64,000 nucleotides of DNA from CAYGVT01 sp964353355 (GCA_964353355.1 CAYGVT010000017.1:51313-115312); one strand, 5' to 3'; positions 40,343 to 47,248 are shown, counted from the stretch's first letter. Notes: generated by a model from the letters alone, not told the origin. Program-made: numbers and translations.

Positions 40343-40841
40343 CTGCACCCACTATCTCTCCCGTCGTGTCATCGATGTCTATCTCGGCAAGGTGGGTAGT
40401 ATAATTATGCTCGAACGTCACCCTCCATACGCAGACAGGCTCGGTGCCATATATGAACGGCCCGTCCGGCCATCCGCCCATGGGCCTCACGATCCTGTGC
40501 TCGATGGAGGTGACGTTCAGCCCTCCGGACGCGGAGCGGGCGATATCGAGCGCCTCCTTGCGGGATACCGATTGGCCCGCCATGACGCCGCCAAGGTGCA
40601 TGTTCCATACCTTGCGATAGCCGTCCAGATGTCCGCTCGGGTCCAGGAACACCCTGATATGATCGTCCGTTGGGATTCCCTCTTTGATGCGCTCGAAATA
40701 GACCTCCCAAATGGGACGATATATCTTGCTGAACGTATCAGTACTGTAATCATATGTTTCATACGAGTAACCGTCCGTGGATTCGACCGTGGGCGTCGTT
40801 GCATCCTCTGGAAGGTCGCCGAACATCTGGAGGTACATCAT
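40329..40841 (-). CDS. C-terminal part of a PepSY-like protein, beyond an in-frame TAG
   Basis: This 170-residue frame starts ATG 40841 but is the direct in-frame continuation of the gene ending at TAG 40884-40886: 14 sense codons join the TAG to this ATG, with no frameshift. It contains the second PepSY-like unit (VSRKEALDIARSASGG, and AEIDIDDTTGEIVGA), matching the C-terminal half of the intact paralogue at 39254-40342. No signal peptide or helix is present, so alone it would be cytoplasmic and probably non-functional. It is likely the distal half of one broken or read-through gene. Confidence 0.6.
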   Translation of the reverse strand: MMYLQMFGDLPEDATTPTVESTDGYSYETYDYSTDTFSKIYRPIWEVYFERIKEGIPTDDHIRVFLDPSGHLDGYRKVWNMHLGGVMAGQSVSRKEALDIARSASGGLNVTSIEHRIVRPMGGWPDGPFIYGTEPVCVWRVTFEHNYTTHLAEIDIDDTTGEIVGADEYC

Positions 40842-40883
40842 CCCTAGCGTGAGCGCCCCCTCCTTCGTGAGCGTTCCGTTCTT

Positions 40884-41315
40884 CTAGCCCTCGTTCGAGT
40901 CGAAGCACACAAGGTCCCCGGTCGTGGCGTCGATGGACACGCTGCAGTCATCCTGCGATAGCTCCCAGTAGTAGATGTTGCCCCAGTCGTGGTCCCAGAT
41001 GAGTTCGCCCCAGAAGTACTCATTGTCCCTGTCGAACGGAATGTACTCCTCACCCACAATATCAGGGAGCATCCCGTTCGCGATATCAACGGCCTCATCG
41101 AGCGTCGAGATAGGAAGGAACGGGTGCGGGTCGGGGCCCAGCTCTGAAGTGGGCGAATCAAAGTAGCCGCGGTTGGCCTGCGTCTGGAAGGGGTCGAGCT
41201 GGATGAGGAGGATGGCGACCGCGAAGGCGACGATGTTGACCACGAAGGCGACCCTGAGCCATCGCAGCTCGCTCGCGTCCGGCGACCCTGCCCCTTCCGT
41301 TCCCGACAGCCTCAT
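40884..41315 (-). CDS. N-terminal part of a PepSY-like membrane protein, ended by TAG
   Basis: 143 residues: one transmembrane helix (VAFVVNIVAFAVAILLI) and one PepSY-like unit (TLDEAVDIANGMLPDI; CSVSIDATTGDLVCFD), matching the first half of the intact paralogue downstream. It ends at TAG 40884-40886, after which the same frame stays open to 40329. Without the TAG the protein would be about 328 residues, close to the paralogue's 362. ATG 41315 overlaps a small upstream ORF by 4 nt and has a modest gaggacggg ribosome-binding site. Confidence 0.6.
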   Translation of the reverse strand: MRLSGTEGAGSPDASELRWLRVAFVVNIVAFAVAILLIQLDPFQTQANRGYFDSPTSELGPDPHPFLPISTLDEAVDIANGMLPDIVGEEYIPFDRDNEYFWGELIWDHDWGNIYYWELSQDDCSVSIDATTGDLVCFDSNEG

Positions 41316-41425
41316 CGCCCGTCCTCACTCAGGACCATGATGATGGCCCTCAGGTCAGCATCCGGACCAACCCCATGTTCGTCCAAGGACTTGGTATGAT
41401 ATCCACGGTTCCCCTTCTTATCCAT
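41312..41425 (-). CDS. Possible 37-residue coupled small protein
   Basis: An ORF of 38 codons from ATG 41425 (GTG 41440 also possible) begins MDKKGNRGYHTKSLDEHG and ends with TGA overlapping the ATG of the next gene (ATGA). It lies just downstream of the minus-strand side of a palindromic TATA box (41478-41489). The tight overlap and promoter position favour a real leader gene of the PepSY-like operon. It is short, and no family is recognised. Confidence 0.35.
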   Translation of the reverse strand: MDKKGNRGYHTKSLDEHGVGPDADLRAIIMVLSEDGR

Positions 41426-41477
41426 TTCGAGTGCATGCACCCCTGGGCCGGGGCCACTCTCACAGACCCCCCGTCAA

Positions 41478-41489
41478 TGTATATATACA
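41478..41489. promoter_or_regulatory. Perfectly palindromic TATA box, bidirectional promoter
   Basis: TGTATATATACA is its own reverse complement, so it can direct transcription both ways. On the + strand the start would be near 41510, at ATG 41514. On the minus strand it would be near 41457, ahead of the small ORF at 41425. Confidence 0.6.
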
Positions 41490-41513
41490 GTGGCGCACCA
41501 TCGCATATCCGGT

Positions 41514-41786
41514 ATGGCAACGGTGAGGCGGCGGGGAGAAAAGAGGATGGAACGCCCAAGAGTCAAGCGCCCCTCCAAGGAGCTGCTGGAGCGCCTCCAG
41601 AACATGGAGGACAAGAGGGGCATGATAGCCGTAATCGAGCCAGACACCGGGGACTACTACCTCGCGAAGACGCTCACCGATGGCCTCAAGGCCATGATGA
41701 CGCGGCATCCCGGGAAGATTTTCTACTCGATACGGATCGGCTACTCGTACGTCTATGGCCACCGTGGCGGGCTTCACAAGGTATGA
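41514..41786 (+). CDS. Small DUF5678-like protein, partner of the retropepsin-like gene
   Basis: About 90 residues. A basic N-terminal tail precedes a helix (SKELLERLQNMEDKRGMIAVIEPDTGDYYLAKTLTD split across a turn) and HPGKIFYSIRIGYSYVY. The pattern of a strand-turn-strand 'intrinsic value' segment, a helix and HPGK resembles DUF5678 proteins, a tentative match. ATG 41514 is ~30 nt from the TATA centre (GTG 41490 lies inside it). Its stop overlaps the next start as ATGA, so the pair is coupled. Confidence 0.65.
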   Translation: MATVRRRGEKRMERPRVKRPSKELLERLQNMEDKRGMIAVIEPDTGDYYLAKTLTDGLKAMMTRHPGKIFYSIRIGYSYVYGHRGGLHKV

Positions 41787-42163
41787 GGACGATCATCAGG
41801 GGGCCGGTCATTGACGGTGTCCCCTTCATCGATACCAACGTTTCCACCGACGGCACGTTGGAACTGGGAAGGACCGGTGAGCTCCAGCTCATCGTCGATA
41901 CAGGATTCGATGGGGGTATCGCCCTCCCAATGGAACTGATAACACGCCTCGCCCTGCCAATCATCGGGCATTGCAATTTCCGCCTTGCGACCGGCGAGGA
42001 GGTCGAGTTCCCAATGCACTGGGCCGTGGTCCGATTGGGCGGGAAGACCTACGAGACCGAGGTCATCCCAGGCGACCAGCTACTGGGGACCGGCTTCCTA
42101 TCGCGGGCATGCACCCGCCTCTCCATCGACTTTGATGGCGAGGAGGTCCGGCTGGAGGGATGA
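41783..42163 (+). CDS. Retropepsin-like (clan AA) aspartic protease domain protein
   Basis: This 126-residue single-domain protein carries the clan AA active-site form VDTGFDGGIALP (D-T-G), an internal strand LPIIGHCNFRLATGEEV and the second-loop GDQLLGTGFLSR typical of retropepsin-like folds, which act as dimers. There is no signal peptide, so it is cytoplasmic. It overlaps the upstream small gene by 4 nt (ATGA). Such small protein plus DTGFDG protease pairs occur in other prokaryotes, but their role is not established. Confidence 0.8.
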   Translation: MRTIIRGPVIDGVPFIDTNVSTDGTLELGRTGELQLIVDTGFDGGIALPMELITRLALPIIGHCNFRLATGEEVEFPMHWAVVRLGGKTYETEVIPGDQLLGTGFLSRACTRLSIDFDGEEVRLEG

Positions 42164-42214
42164 GAGTGCCAAGCCAGACAAACGTGATGGACCATCTTGC
42201 GACCATGAAGGTCC

Positions 42215-42224
42215 CTTTATATAG
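42215..42224 (+). promoter_or_regulatory. TATA box of the queC-queE operon
   Basis: The sequence ctttatatag predicts transcription starting near 42246 and a ~30-nt leader before queC. A second, weaker element (cttagatac, 42246-42254) is at leaderless distance from ATG 42277. Confidence 0.6.
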
Positions 42225-42276
42225 CCAGCATGCCGGCTCGAAAGGCTTAGATACTACCCCGCGTAATGCCCGCCTA

Positions 42277-43038
42277 ATGGCCGAGCATCCTGGCGGCGGC
42301 TCTGCAGTGGTCCTCTTGTCTGGGGGGCTTGACAGCACGGTCGTGCTAGCCACGGCCCTCGAGCAGGGCTACACGCCCCACGCGCTCACCGTCGAGTACG
42401 GGCAGCGGCACCACCGCGAGGTGGAGGCCGCGCGGGCGGTCGCGCGGCACTACGGCGTCGAGCACCGGGTGGTGCGCGTGGACCTGTCCTCGTTCGGGGG
42501 GTCATCGCTCACGGACCCGTCCAAGGGCGTGCCCTCGGACAGGCCCGTGGGATCCATCCCGTCCGCCGGCATCCCCTCCACCTACGTGCCCGCCCGCAAC
42601 ACGGTGCTGCTCTCGGTCGCGCTCGCCTGGGCCGAGGCCCTGGGCGCGGAGGCCGTGCTCATCGGGGCCAACTGCATCGACTACTCCGGATACCCGGACT
42701 GCAGGCCCGAGTTCATCGAGGCCATGCGCGAGGTCGCGCGCCTTGGCACCCGCCGCGGCGCCGAGGGCCTCCCCATCGACGTCGTCGCGCCCATCCTGCG
42801 GCTCGGGAAGGCCGACATCGTGCGCCGCGGGGTCGAGCTGGGCGTGCCCTTCGAGCTCACGTGGTCGTGCTACCGCGGCACGCCCCGCGCGTGCGGCCGG
42901 TGCGACAGCTGCCAGCTGCGGCTGCAGGGCTTCGCCGAGGCGGGCGTCGTGGACCCCCTGCCCTACGAGGCGGGGGCCGGGCGGCCCGACCTCAGCGGCC
43001 ACCCCGCCACGGGGACGGCGCAGGGGGGTGGGGCATGA
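42277..43038 (+). CDS. queC: 7-cyano-7-deazaguanine (preQ0) synthase QueC
   Basis: Converts 7-carboxy-7-deazaguanine to preQ0 with ATP and ammonia, the base later put into tRNA as archaeosine. The 253-residue protein has the PP-loop SGGLDS (residues 15-20), STYVPARNTVLLSVALAWAE, GANCIDYSGYPDCRPEF and the zinc cluster CYRGTPRACGRCDSC. ATG 42277 is chosen because the longer frame from 42160 runs through the TATA box. Its stop overlaps queE as ATGA. Confidence 0.96.
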   Translation: MAEHPGGGSAVVLLSGGLDSTVVLATALEQGYTPHALTVEYGQRHHREVEAARAVARHYGVEHRVVRVDLSSFGGSSLTDPSKGVPSDRPVGSIPSAGIPSTYVPARNTVLLSVALAWAEALGAEAVLIGANCIDYSGYPDCRPEFIEAMREVARLGTRRGAEGLPIDVVAPILRLGKADIVRRGVELGVPFELTWSCYRGTPRACGRCDSCQLRLQGFAEAGVVDPLPYEAGAGRPDLSGHPATGTAQGGGA

Positions 43039-43670
43039 TGGAGGTCTGCGAGACCTTCGTGTCCCTCCAGGGCGAGGGCGCCGACATCGGCCTGCCCACC
43101 GTGTTCATCCGCCTGGCCAGGTGCAACCTCGAGTGCACGTGGTGCGACACCAAGTACTCCTGGGAGCCCGGTCACGAGCGGTCCGTCGAGGACCTCGTCG
43201 AGGAGGCCGCCTCCTATGGCGTGCCCCGCGTGGCCGTCACGGGCGGCGAGCCCATGATGCAGGCGGAGGAGGTCTCCCAGCTCTGCAAGGCGCTCGAGGC
43301 GCGCCACCTCAGGGTCCTCGTGGAGACGAACGGCTCCATCGACCTCGACCGCCTCAGGCGCGGCCCCGGCACGCGCGTGAGCATGGACGTCAAGTGCCCC
43401 TCCTCCGGCATGGAGGGCCGCAACCTCTTCACCAACATCGCCAAGCTCCGCCCCACCGACGACCTCAAGTTCGTCATCGCGCACCAGGAGGACTACGCCT
43501 TCGCGCGCAAGGTGCTGGAGCGCAACAAGCCCCCCTGCCCGGTCGTCTTCCAGCCCGTCGGGGGTCTGGACATGCAAGACCTGGCCGAGAAGGTGCTCGA
43601 GGACGGGCTGGACGTGCGCGTGCTGCTGCAGCTGCACCGCTACATCTGGGGCGACAGGAGGGGGAGTTGA
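43035..43670 (+). CDS. queE: 7-carboxy-7-deazaguanine synthase QueE
   Basis: A radical SAM enzyme converting 6-carboxy-tetrahydropterin to 7-carboxy-7-deazaguanine, 211 residues. The iron-sulfur cysteines are Cys30, Cys34 and Cys37 in CNLECTWCD (C-x3-C-x2-C). SLQGEGADIGLPTVFIRLARC at the N-terminus and VAVTGGEPMMQ (GGEP) are diagnostic. The start ATG 43035 overlaps queC by 4 nt. Its stop overlaps the next gene by 1 nt (TGATG), so all three are coupled. queD is not in the window. Confidence 0.95.
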   Translation: MMEVCETFVSLQGEGADIGLPTVFIRLARCNLECTWCDTKYSWEPGHERSVEDLVEEAASYGVPRVAVTGGEPMMQAEEVSQLCKALEARHLRVLVETNGSIDLDRLRRGPGTRVSMDVKCPSSGMEGRNLFTNIAKLRPTDDLKFVIAHQEDYAFARKVLERNKPPCPVVFQPVGGLDMQDLAEKVLEDGLDVRVLLQLHRYIWGDRRGS

Positions 43671-44446
43671 TGGCGGGCGCGGGCAACGGCAACGGGCCCA
43701 TCATGGCCGTGGTCGAGGCCGTCTACGACCAGGTCCTCGCGCTCACGGACGACTCCGACGAGGGCCGCAGCCTCCAGCACCGGTTCTACGCGGAGCTCAC
43801 GAGGGTGGAGGTCGCGATGCTGCGCGAGCGGTCGGCCAGGACGCTTCCCACCTACAGGCACCCGCTGCCCGCGATGAGGATATACAGGACGTTCATGTGC
43901 GACGCGCGCGCCTACGACGAGATCGGCAACGCCAAGATACGCGTGAGGGACCGCGACCTCCTCGAGATACGCTACTGGCACTGCCGGTACGCGCGGGTGT
44001 GCGCGGCCAGGGAGCGCAGGATATGCATGCGCACGCACTCGCTGACCGAGGCCGCCGAGCTCATGAGCCCCGCGACCTTCCAGCGCATCGAGGAGCTGGA
44101 CTTCAGCGAGGAGGGCAACTGCGCGCTCCTGGTCCGGATGGGCTTCGAGGGCGACCTGCGCGACATCGAGCCCGACGAGAAGGTCGTCGGGGAGCACCTG
44201 TGCGAGCACCTCACGCGAGACGAGGCGGACGAGTTCTTCCTGCGCTCGTTCCTGGTGGGCGCGGAGTACGCCATCAACCACATCGGTGACCTCAAGCGCG
44301 ACAAGGTGCTGCCCGACCTCGCGAGGCGGCTCAGGAACGCGGGCGTCACCAAGGGCCCCCTGGGCAAGAGCAAGGTCATGAAGGCCGCGCTCGCCGCATG
44401 GCAGAAGGGGGGAAACGCCTTCGTCAAGCCTGACGAGGGCGTCTAG
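43670..44446 (+). CDS. Unrecognised protein coupled to queC-queE
   Basis: A soluble, charged 258-residue protein. It has a helical N-terminal region, a core RIYRTFMCDARAYDEIGNAK, a cysteine-rich basic patch (WHCRYARVCAARERRICMRTHS), an acidic middle (DFSEEGNCALLVRMGFEGDL) and a helical C-terminus (FVGAEYAINHIGDL-like). Up to seven cysteines suggest metal binding or a thiol role. The start ATG overlaps the queE stop by one base, the tightest coupling in the window, so its function is probably tied to 7-deazaguanine or archaeosine synthesis. It does not look like QueD, QueF-like, ArcS or a transglycosylase. Function unknown. Confidence 0.75.
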   Translation: MAGAGNGNGPIMAVVEAVYDQVLALTDDSDEGRSLQHRFYAELTRVEVAMLRERSARTLPTYRHPLPAMRIYRTFMCDARAYDEIGNAKIRVRDRDLLEIRYWHCRYARVCAARERRICMRTHSLTEAAELMSPATFQRIEELDFSEEGNCALLVRMGFEGDLRDIEPDEKVVGEHLCEHLTRDEADEFFLRSFLVGAEYAINHIGDLKRDKVLPDLARRLRNAGVTKGPLGKSKVMKAALAAWQKGGNAFVKPDEGV

Positions 44447-44484
44447 GCGGGCGCATCGAGGCGCGCCTGTCTGGGCAAGAACGT

Positions 44485-44589
44485 CTAGGCGACGGTCACA
44501 CCGGCGAGGAGGACGGCCTCCAGCAGTCCGACCACGACGAAGAAGATGACCCAGGGCGCGTTCCGCACCCACTCGACGACCGCGCGCAT
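44485..44589 (-). CDS. 34-residue single-helix membrane microprotein
   Basis: ATG 44589 to TAG 44485-44487 encodes 34 residues: a short amphipathic start (MRAVVEWVRNAPW) and one strongly hydrophobic helix (VIFFVVVGLLEAVLLAGVTV). A good minus-strand TATA box (tttatatacc) at 44631-44640 predicts a ~19-nt leader containing gggggaag. Promoter, start and a clean transmembrane helix together favour a real gene, but nothing else confirms it. It converges on the queE-linked gene, 38 nt away. Confidence 0.5.
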   Translation of the reverse strand: MRAVVEWVRNAPWVIFFVVVGLLEAVLLAGVTVA

Positions 44590-44630
44590 TGGAGGCTTCC
44601 CCCTTGGGGATGGCCGTTATGCCAGGATGA

Positions 44631-44640
44631 GGTATATAAA
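44631..44640 (-). promoter_or_regulatory. TATA box of the 34-residue microprotein gene
   Basis: The + strand ggtatataaa reads tttatatacc on the minus strand. It predicts a start near 44608, 19 nt before ATG 44589. Confidence 0.55.
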
Positions 44641-44724
44641 GACGGCCGCATCCGTTCACTTCCAGGCGCACAATCGCCCAGATGCCTGGATTGTTCACCG
44701 TTTTGTGTCCAATCGGAGAAAGGT

Positions 44725-44745
44725 ATAAGAGGCCCCCCCTCTTAT
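44725..44745. promoter_or_regulatory. Palindromic operator over the promoter of the ArsR-like gene
   Basis: The arms ATAAGAGG (44725-44732) and CCTCTTAT (44738-44745) are perfect inverted repeats separated by five C residues. The left arm includes the second half of the TATA box (ggtataag, 44722-44729) and the right arm ends 9 nt before the GTG start. A winged-helix dimer bound here would block TBP, so autoregulation by the downstream regulator is likely but inferred. Confidence 0.6.
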
Positions 44746-44754
44746 GTATGGGAC

Positions 44755-45270
44755 GTGTACCAGAGAAAGATAGTCCTTGACCAGGAGTCGTTCAAGGCCC
44801 TAGCCTCGGACACGAGGATCGAGATCCTCAAGCGGCTCGACGCCTCGCAGCGGACCGTCACGGACCTGGCAAACGAGCTCAAGGTCAACAAGTCCGCGGT
44901 GTACAAGCACCTGTCGAGGCTGCTGGACGCGGGGCTGGTCAAGAAGGTCGAGGACAACAGGAAGTGGGTCTACTACCGCCTGTCCATGAAGGGCGCCAAC
45001 CTCCTGCACCCTGAGCGCGTCCAGATCGCGCTCATGCTCTCCGCGAGCATCCTGGCGCTGTCGCTGGCGGCGTACAACCTGTACGTCTACGCCGCGGGCG
45101 CGCTCGAGAGCGCCGGGGGCGCTGGCCTTGGCATAGCTGGCATCCAGGTGTGGACGAACGACCCGGTCCTGCTCGGCATCGGCGTCACGCTGCTGGCACT
45201 GGCCTGCGGCCTGGGCTACGTGGCCTACCGCATCAAGCGCGCGGCGGTCGAGTACGAGCCGGTGCTCTGA
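44755..45270 (+). CDS. ArsR-type winged-helix regulator with two transmembrane helices
   Basis: 171 residues. The N-terminal ~80 residues are an ArsR-like helix-turn-helix (FKALASDTRIEILKRL, VTDLANELKVNKSAVYKHLSRLLDAGLVKKV, and the wing RKWVYYRLS). Two C-terminal helices (ALMLSASILALSLAAYNLYVY; LLGIGVTLLALACGLGYVAY) anchor it in the membrane, so it may sense a membrane or envelope signal. The start is GTG 44755, at ~28 nt from a TATA box: leaderless. A perfect palindrome covers its own promoter. Confidence 0.85.
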   Translation: MYQRKIVLDQESFKALASDTRIEILKRLDASQRTVTDLANELKVNKSAVYKHLSRLLDAGLVKKVEDNRKWVYYRLSMKGANLLHPERVQIALMLSASILALSLAAYNLYVYAAGALESAGGAGLGIAGIQVWTNDPVLLGIGVTLLALACGLGYVAYRIKRAAVEYEPVL

Positions 45271-45505
45271 GCCGCTACAGCCCCTCCTCAAGGGGTATGT
45301 CCGTGTCGGGGCGCCATAGGCAGCACCTCGGATGCCAGTAGAAGGATTTCATTGGGGTCGGTCCTTTGAGATACCCCACGCATGACCGTGAGGGCCGAGC
45401 ATCAGGTGGCAGGGAGCAAGCTCAATGACCCCGTCAGTGCCGCCCCTCCGCACAGGCTTGTGCTGCACCCTCTGGCAACATTCGCTTACCCCTTCCCCAC
45501 AACAC

Positions 45506-45516
45506 ATTATATATAC
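45506..45516 (+). promoter_or_regulatory. TATA box of the ImmA/IrrE-DUF4411 pair
   Basis: The sequence attatatatac lies ~17-27 nt upstream of ATG 45528 and ATG 45537; the second spacing is nearer the usual leaderless distance. Confidence 0.6.
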
Positions 45517-45527
45517 AGGTCTTAACG

Positions 45528-46760
45528 ATGGACAGCATGGAAGGAACGGATATTGCCAGGTGTATGATGATGTCCAAGAGGTCCTTCGAGGTCCGCGTCG
45601 AGCCTAAAGTGCTCGCTTGGGCCAGGACGAGCATGGGGAAGAGCGTTTCTGAGGTTTCCGAGCAGATGGCGGTCAGCGAAGCGTCCGTCGAGGGGTGGGA
45701 GACAGGAAACAAGAGGCCTACGATGGTTCAGCTGAGGAAACTGGCCAACCTCTACAAGCGACCATTGGCAGCCCTCCTCATGTCCTCTCCCCCGATGGAA
45801 CCCTCGCTCCCCACCGATTTCAGGACACTGCCAGGGGAGAAGAGCCTCCCAATGACCGAGAAGACGAGGCTCGCGATAAGGCGCGCGAGGAGGCTCCAGA
45901 CCATCTCGCACGAACTGAGGGGGGACGCGATGATCCCTCACGACGGACGCCTGCCCAAGTGCAGGACGTCGGACGACGCGGAAGCGGTCTCCCGCGATGT
46001 GCGGGATGTGCTCGGGGTCTCCTTCAAGGAGCAGTCCGGTTGGGAGGATGAGACGGATGCCCTGCAGGCCTGGAGAAGGTCGGTCGAGGCCATCGGCGTT
46101 CTCGTCATCCAGCTCCCGATGCCCTTGGGGGAGGCCAGGGCCTTCTCCCTGGCAGATGAGAATCATCCGGTCATCGTCCTGAACTCGAGGGACTCCATCA
46201 ACGCAAGGATATTCTCGCTCATGCACGAACTAGGACACCTCGTCGTGAGGGACGGGGGGATATGCCTCCCGGCGCGTGTCGCGAAGCGGGATGGCCGAGG
46301 TGTCATGACCTCAGGTGGAGGGAAAGGGGTCGAGTCGTTCTGCAACCACCTCGCAGGCGCCATCCTTGTACCTAAGGAGGTACTTCTACGGATTGAGCTC
46401 GTCAGGCAAACGGACCATCAGAGGGAGTGGCAGAACAGGGAGCTCCGCAACCTGGCGAGCAGATTCCGCGTGAGCCGCGAGGTCGTCCTGAGGCGTCTGC
46501 TCCTCTTCGGCAAGACATCCTGGGCGTTCTATGAGCGGATGCACGATAAGTGGTTGGGCGAGGGGGCTCCAGAGGGGCCGAGGGGTGGAGGGGGCAGGAA
46601 CATCCCCAGGGAGATTGTGGGTCAGAACGGTGCACCCTTCGTGTCCATGGTGCTGGATTCATACCGCAATGACAGGATCACGTACAGCGATGTGGCCGAC
46701 ATCCTGGACGTGAAGGTGAAGCACATTCCCAAGATAGAGGAGCTGCTCGGGGCTCAATGA
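45528..46760 (+). CDS. XRE-family HTH / ImmA-IrrE metallopeptidase fusion
   Basis: 410 residues. The N-terminal HTH (~24-80) reads AWARTSMGKSVSEVSEQMAVSEASVEGWETGNKRPTMVQ in character, that is, the XRE pattern. The ImmA/IrrE peptidase domain has the zinc motif HELGH (His233-His237) in SLMHELGHLVVRD and a downstream ESFCNHLAGAILVPKEVL. C-terminal residues RITYSDVADILDVKVKHIPKIEE close the family layout. It overlaps the DUF4411 gene as ATGA, the order HTH-peptidase then PIN-like protein known for a putative type II toxin-antitoxin pair in which this gene would be the antitoxin/regulator. ATG 45537 is an alternative start. Confidence 0.88.
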   Translation: MDSMEGTDIARCMMMSKRSFEVRVEPKVLAWARTSMGKSVSEVSEQMAVSEASVEGWETGNKRPTMVQLRKLANLYKRPLAALLMSSPPMEPSLPTDFRTLPGEKSLPMTEKTRLAIRRARRLQTISHELRGDAMIPHDGRLPKCRTSDDAEAVSRDVRDVLGVSFKEQSGWEDETDALQAWRRSVEAIGVLVIQLPMPLGEARAFSLADENHPVIVLNSRDSINARIFSLMHELGHLVVRDGGICLPARVAKRDGRGVMTSGGGKGVESFCNHLAGAILVPKEVLLRIELVRQTDHQREWQNRELRNLASRFRVSREVVLRRLLLFGKTSWAFYERMHDKWLGEGAPEGPRGGGGRNIPREIVGQNGAPFVSMVLDSYRNDRITYSDVADILDVKVKHIPKIEELLGAQ

Positions 46761-47248
46761 TGGTTCAGCAAAGGATAGTCAAGGGCTACTGCATCGACAC
46801 CTCCGCGCTCATCGACATGTGGAGGGTGCACTACCCGGAGGATGTCTTCCCCGCCCTCTGGGTCGACATCGGGACCATCGTCAGGGATGGCATATTGGTG
46901 GCGCCGGTGGAGGTACTGGACGAGCTGGAGCGGAAGGACGATGAACTGCTCGCCTGGGCAAGGACTCACGCTGAAATGTGCCTCGACCTCAGTGCAGAAG
47001 AGGTCAGTCTCGTCGGGGAGATGGTCGCGGCCCATCTGGGATGGGTGGACCTCTACAAGGAGACCCCTGATGCCGACCCCTTCATCGTCGCATTGGCGAG
47101 GACCCGGGACCTGTGCGTCGTGACGGCAGAGAGGATGAGCGCTCCCACCGAGAGGCCAAGGATACCCAACATCTGCAGGCATTACCGGGTGGAGTGCATC
47201 AATCCCGTCGAGCTCTTCAGGCAACGGGGATGGAGGTACGGTGATTGA
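46757..47248 (+). CDS. DUF4411 family PIN-like protein (putative toxin)
   Basis: 163 residues with the DUF4411 pattern: YCIDTSALIDMWRVHYPEDVFPALW at the N-terminus, VLDELERKDDELLAWA, DADPFIVALA and VVTAERMS followed by RIPNICRHYRVECINPVEL. Acidic residues at D-T-S, E-L, D-A-D-P-F match PIN-type ribonuclease active sites. It overlaps the HTH-ImmA/IrrE gene by 4 nt and shares its promoter. It is probably a ribonuclease toxin; activity is not proven for the family. Confidence 0.88.
   Translation: MMVQQRIVKGYCIDTSALIDMWRVHYPEDVFPALWVDIGTIVRDGILVAPVEVLDELERKDDELLAWARTHAEMCLDLSAEEVSLVGEMVAAHLGWVDLYKETPDADPFIVALARTRDLCVVTAERMSAPTERPRIPNICRHYRVECINPVELFRQRGWRYGD

Noticed and set aside
40884..40886. 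TAG read as pyrrolysine
   Set aside because: TAG is used as an ordinary stop by several genes here (for example at 3831, 26841, 27846 and 39229), and no pyl gene or methylamine methyltransferase is in the window, so a simple premature stop is more likely.
42181..42276. preQ1/preQ0 riboswitch ahead of queC
   Set aside because: The interval is a short archaeal promoter region with a ~30-nt leader, too short for a known aptamer, and no pairing typical of one was seen.
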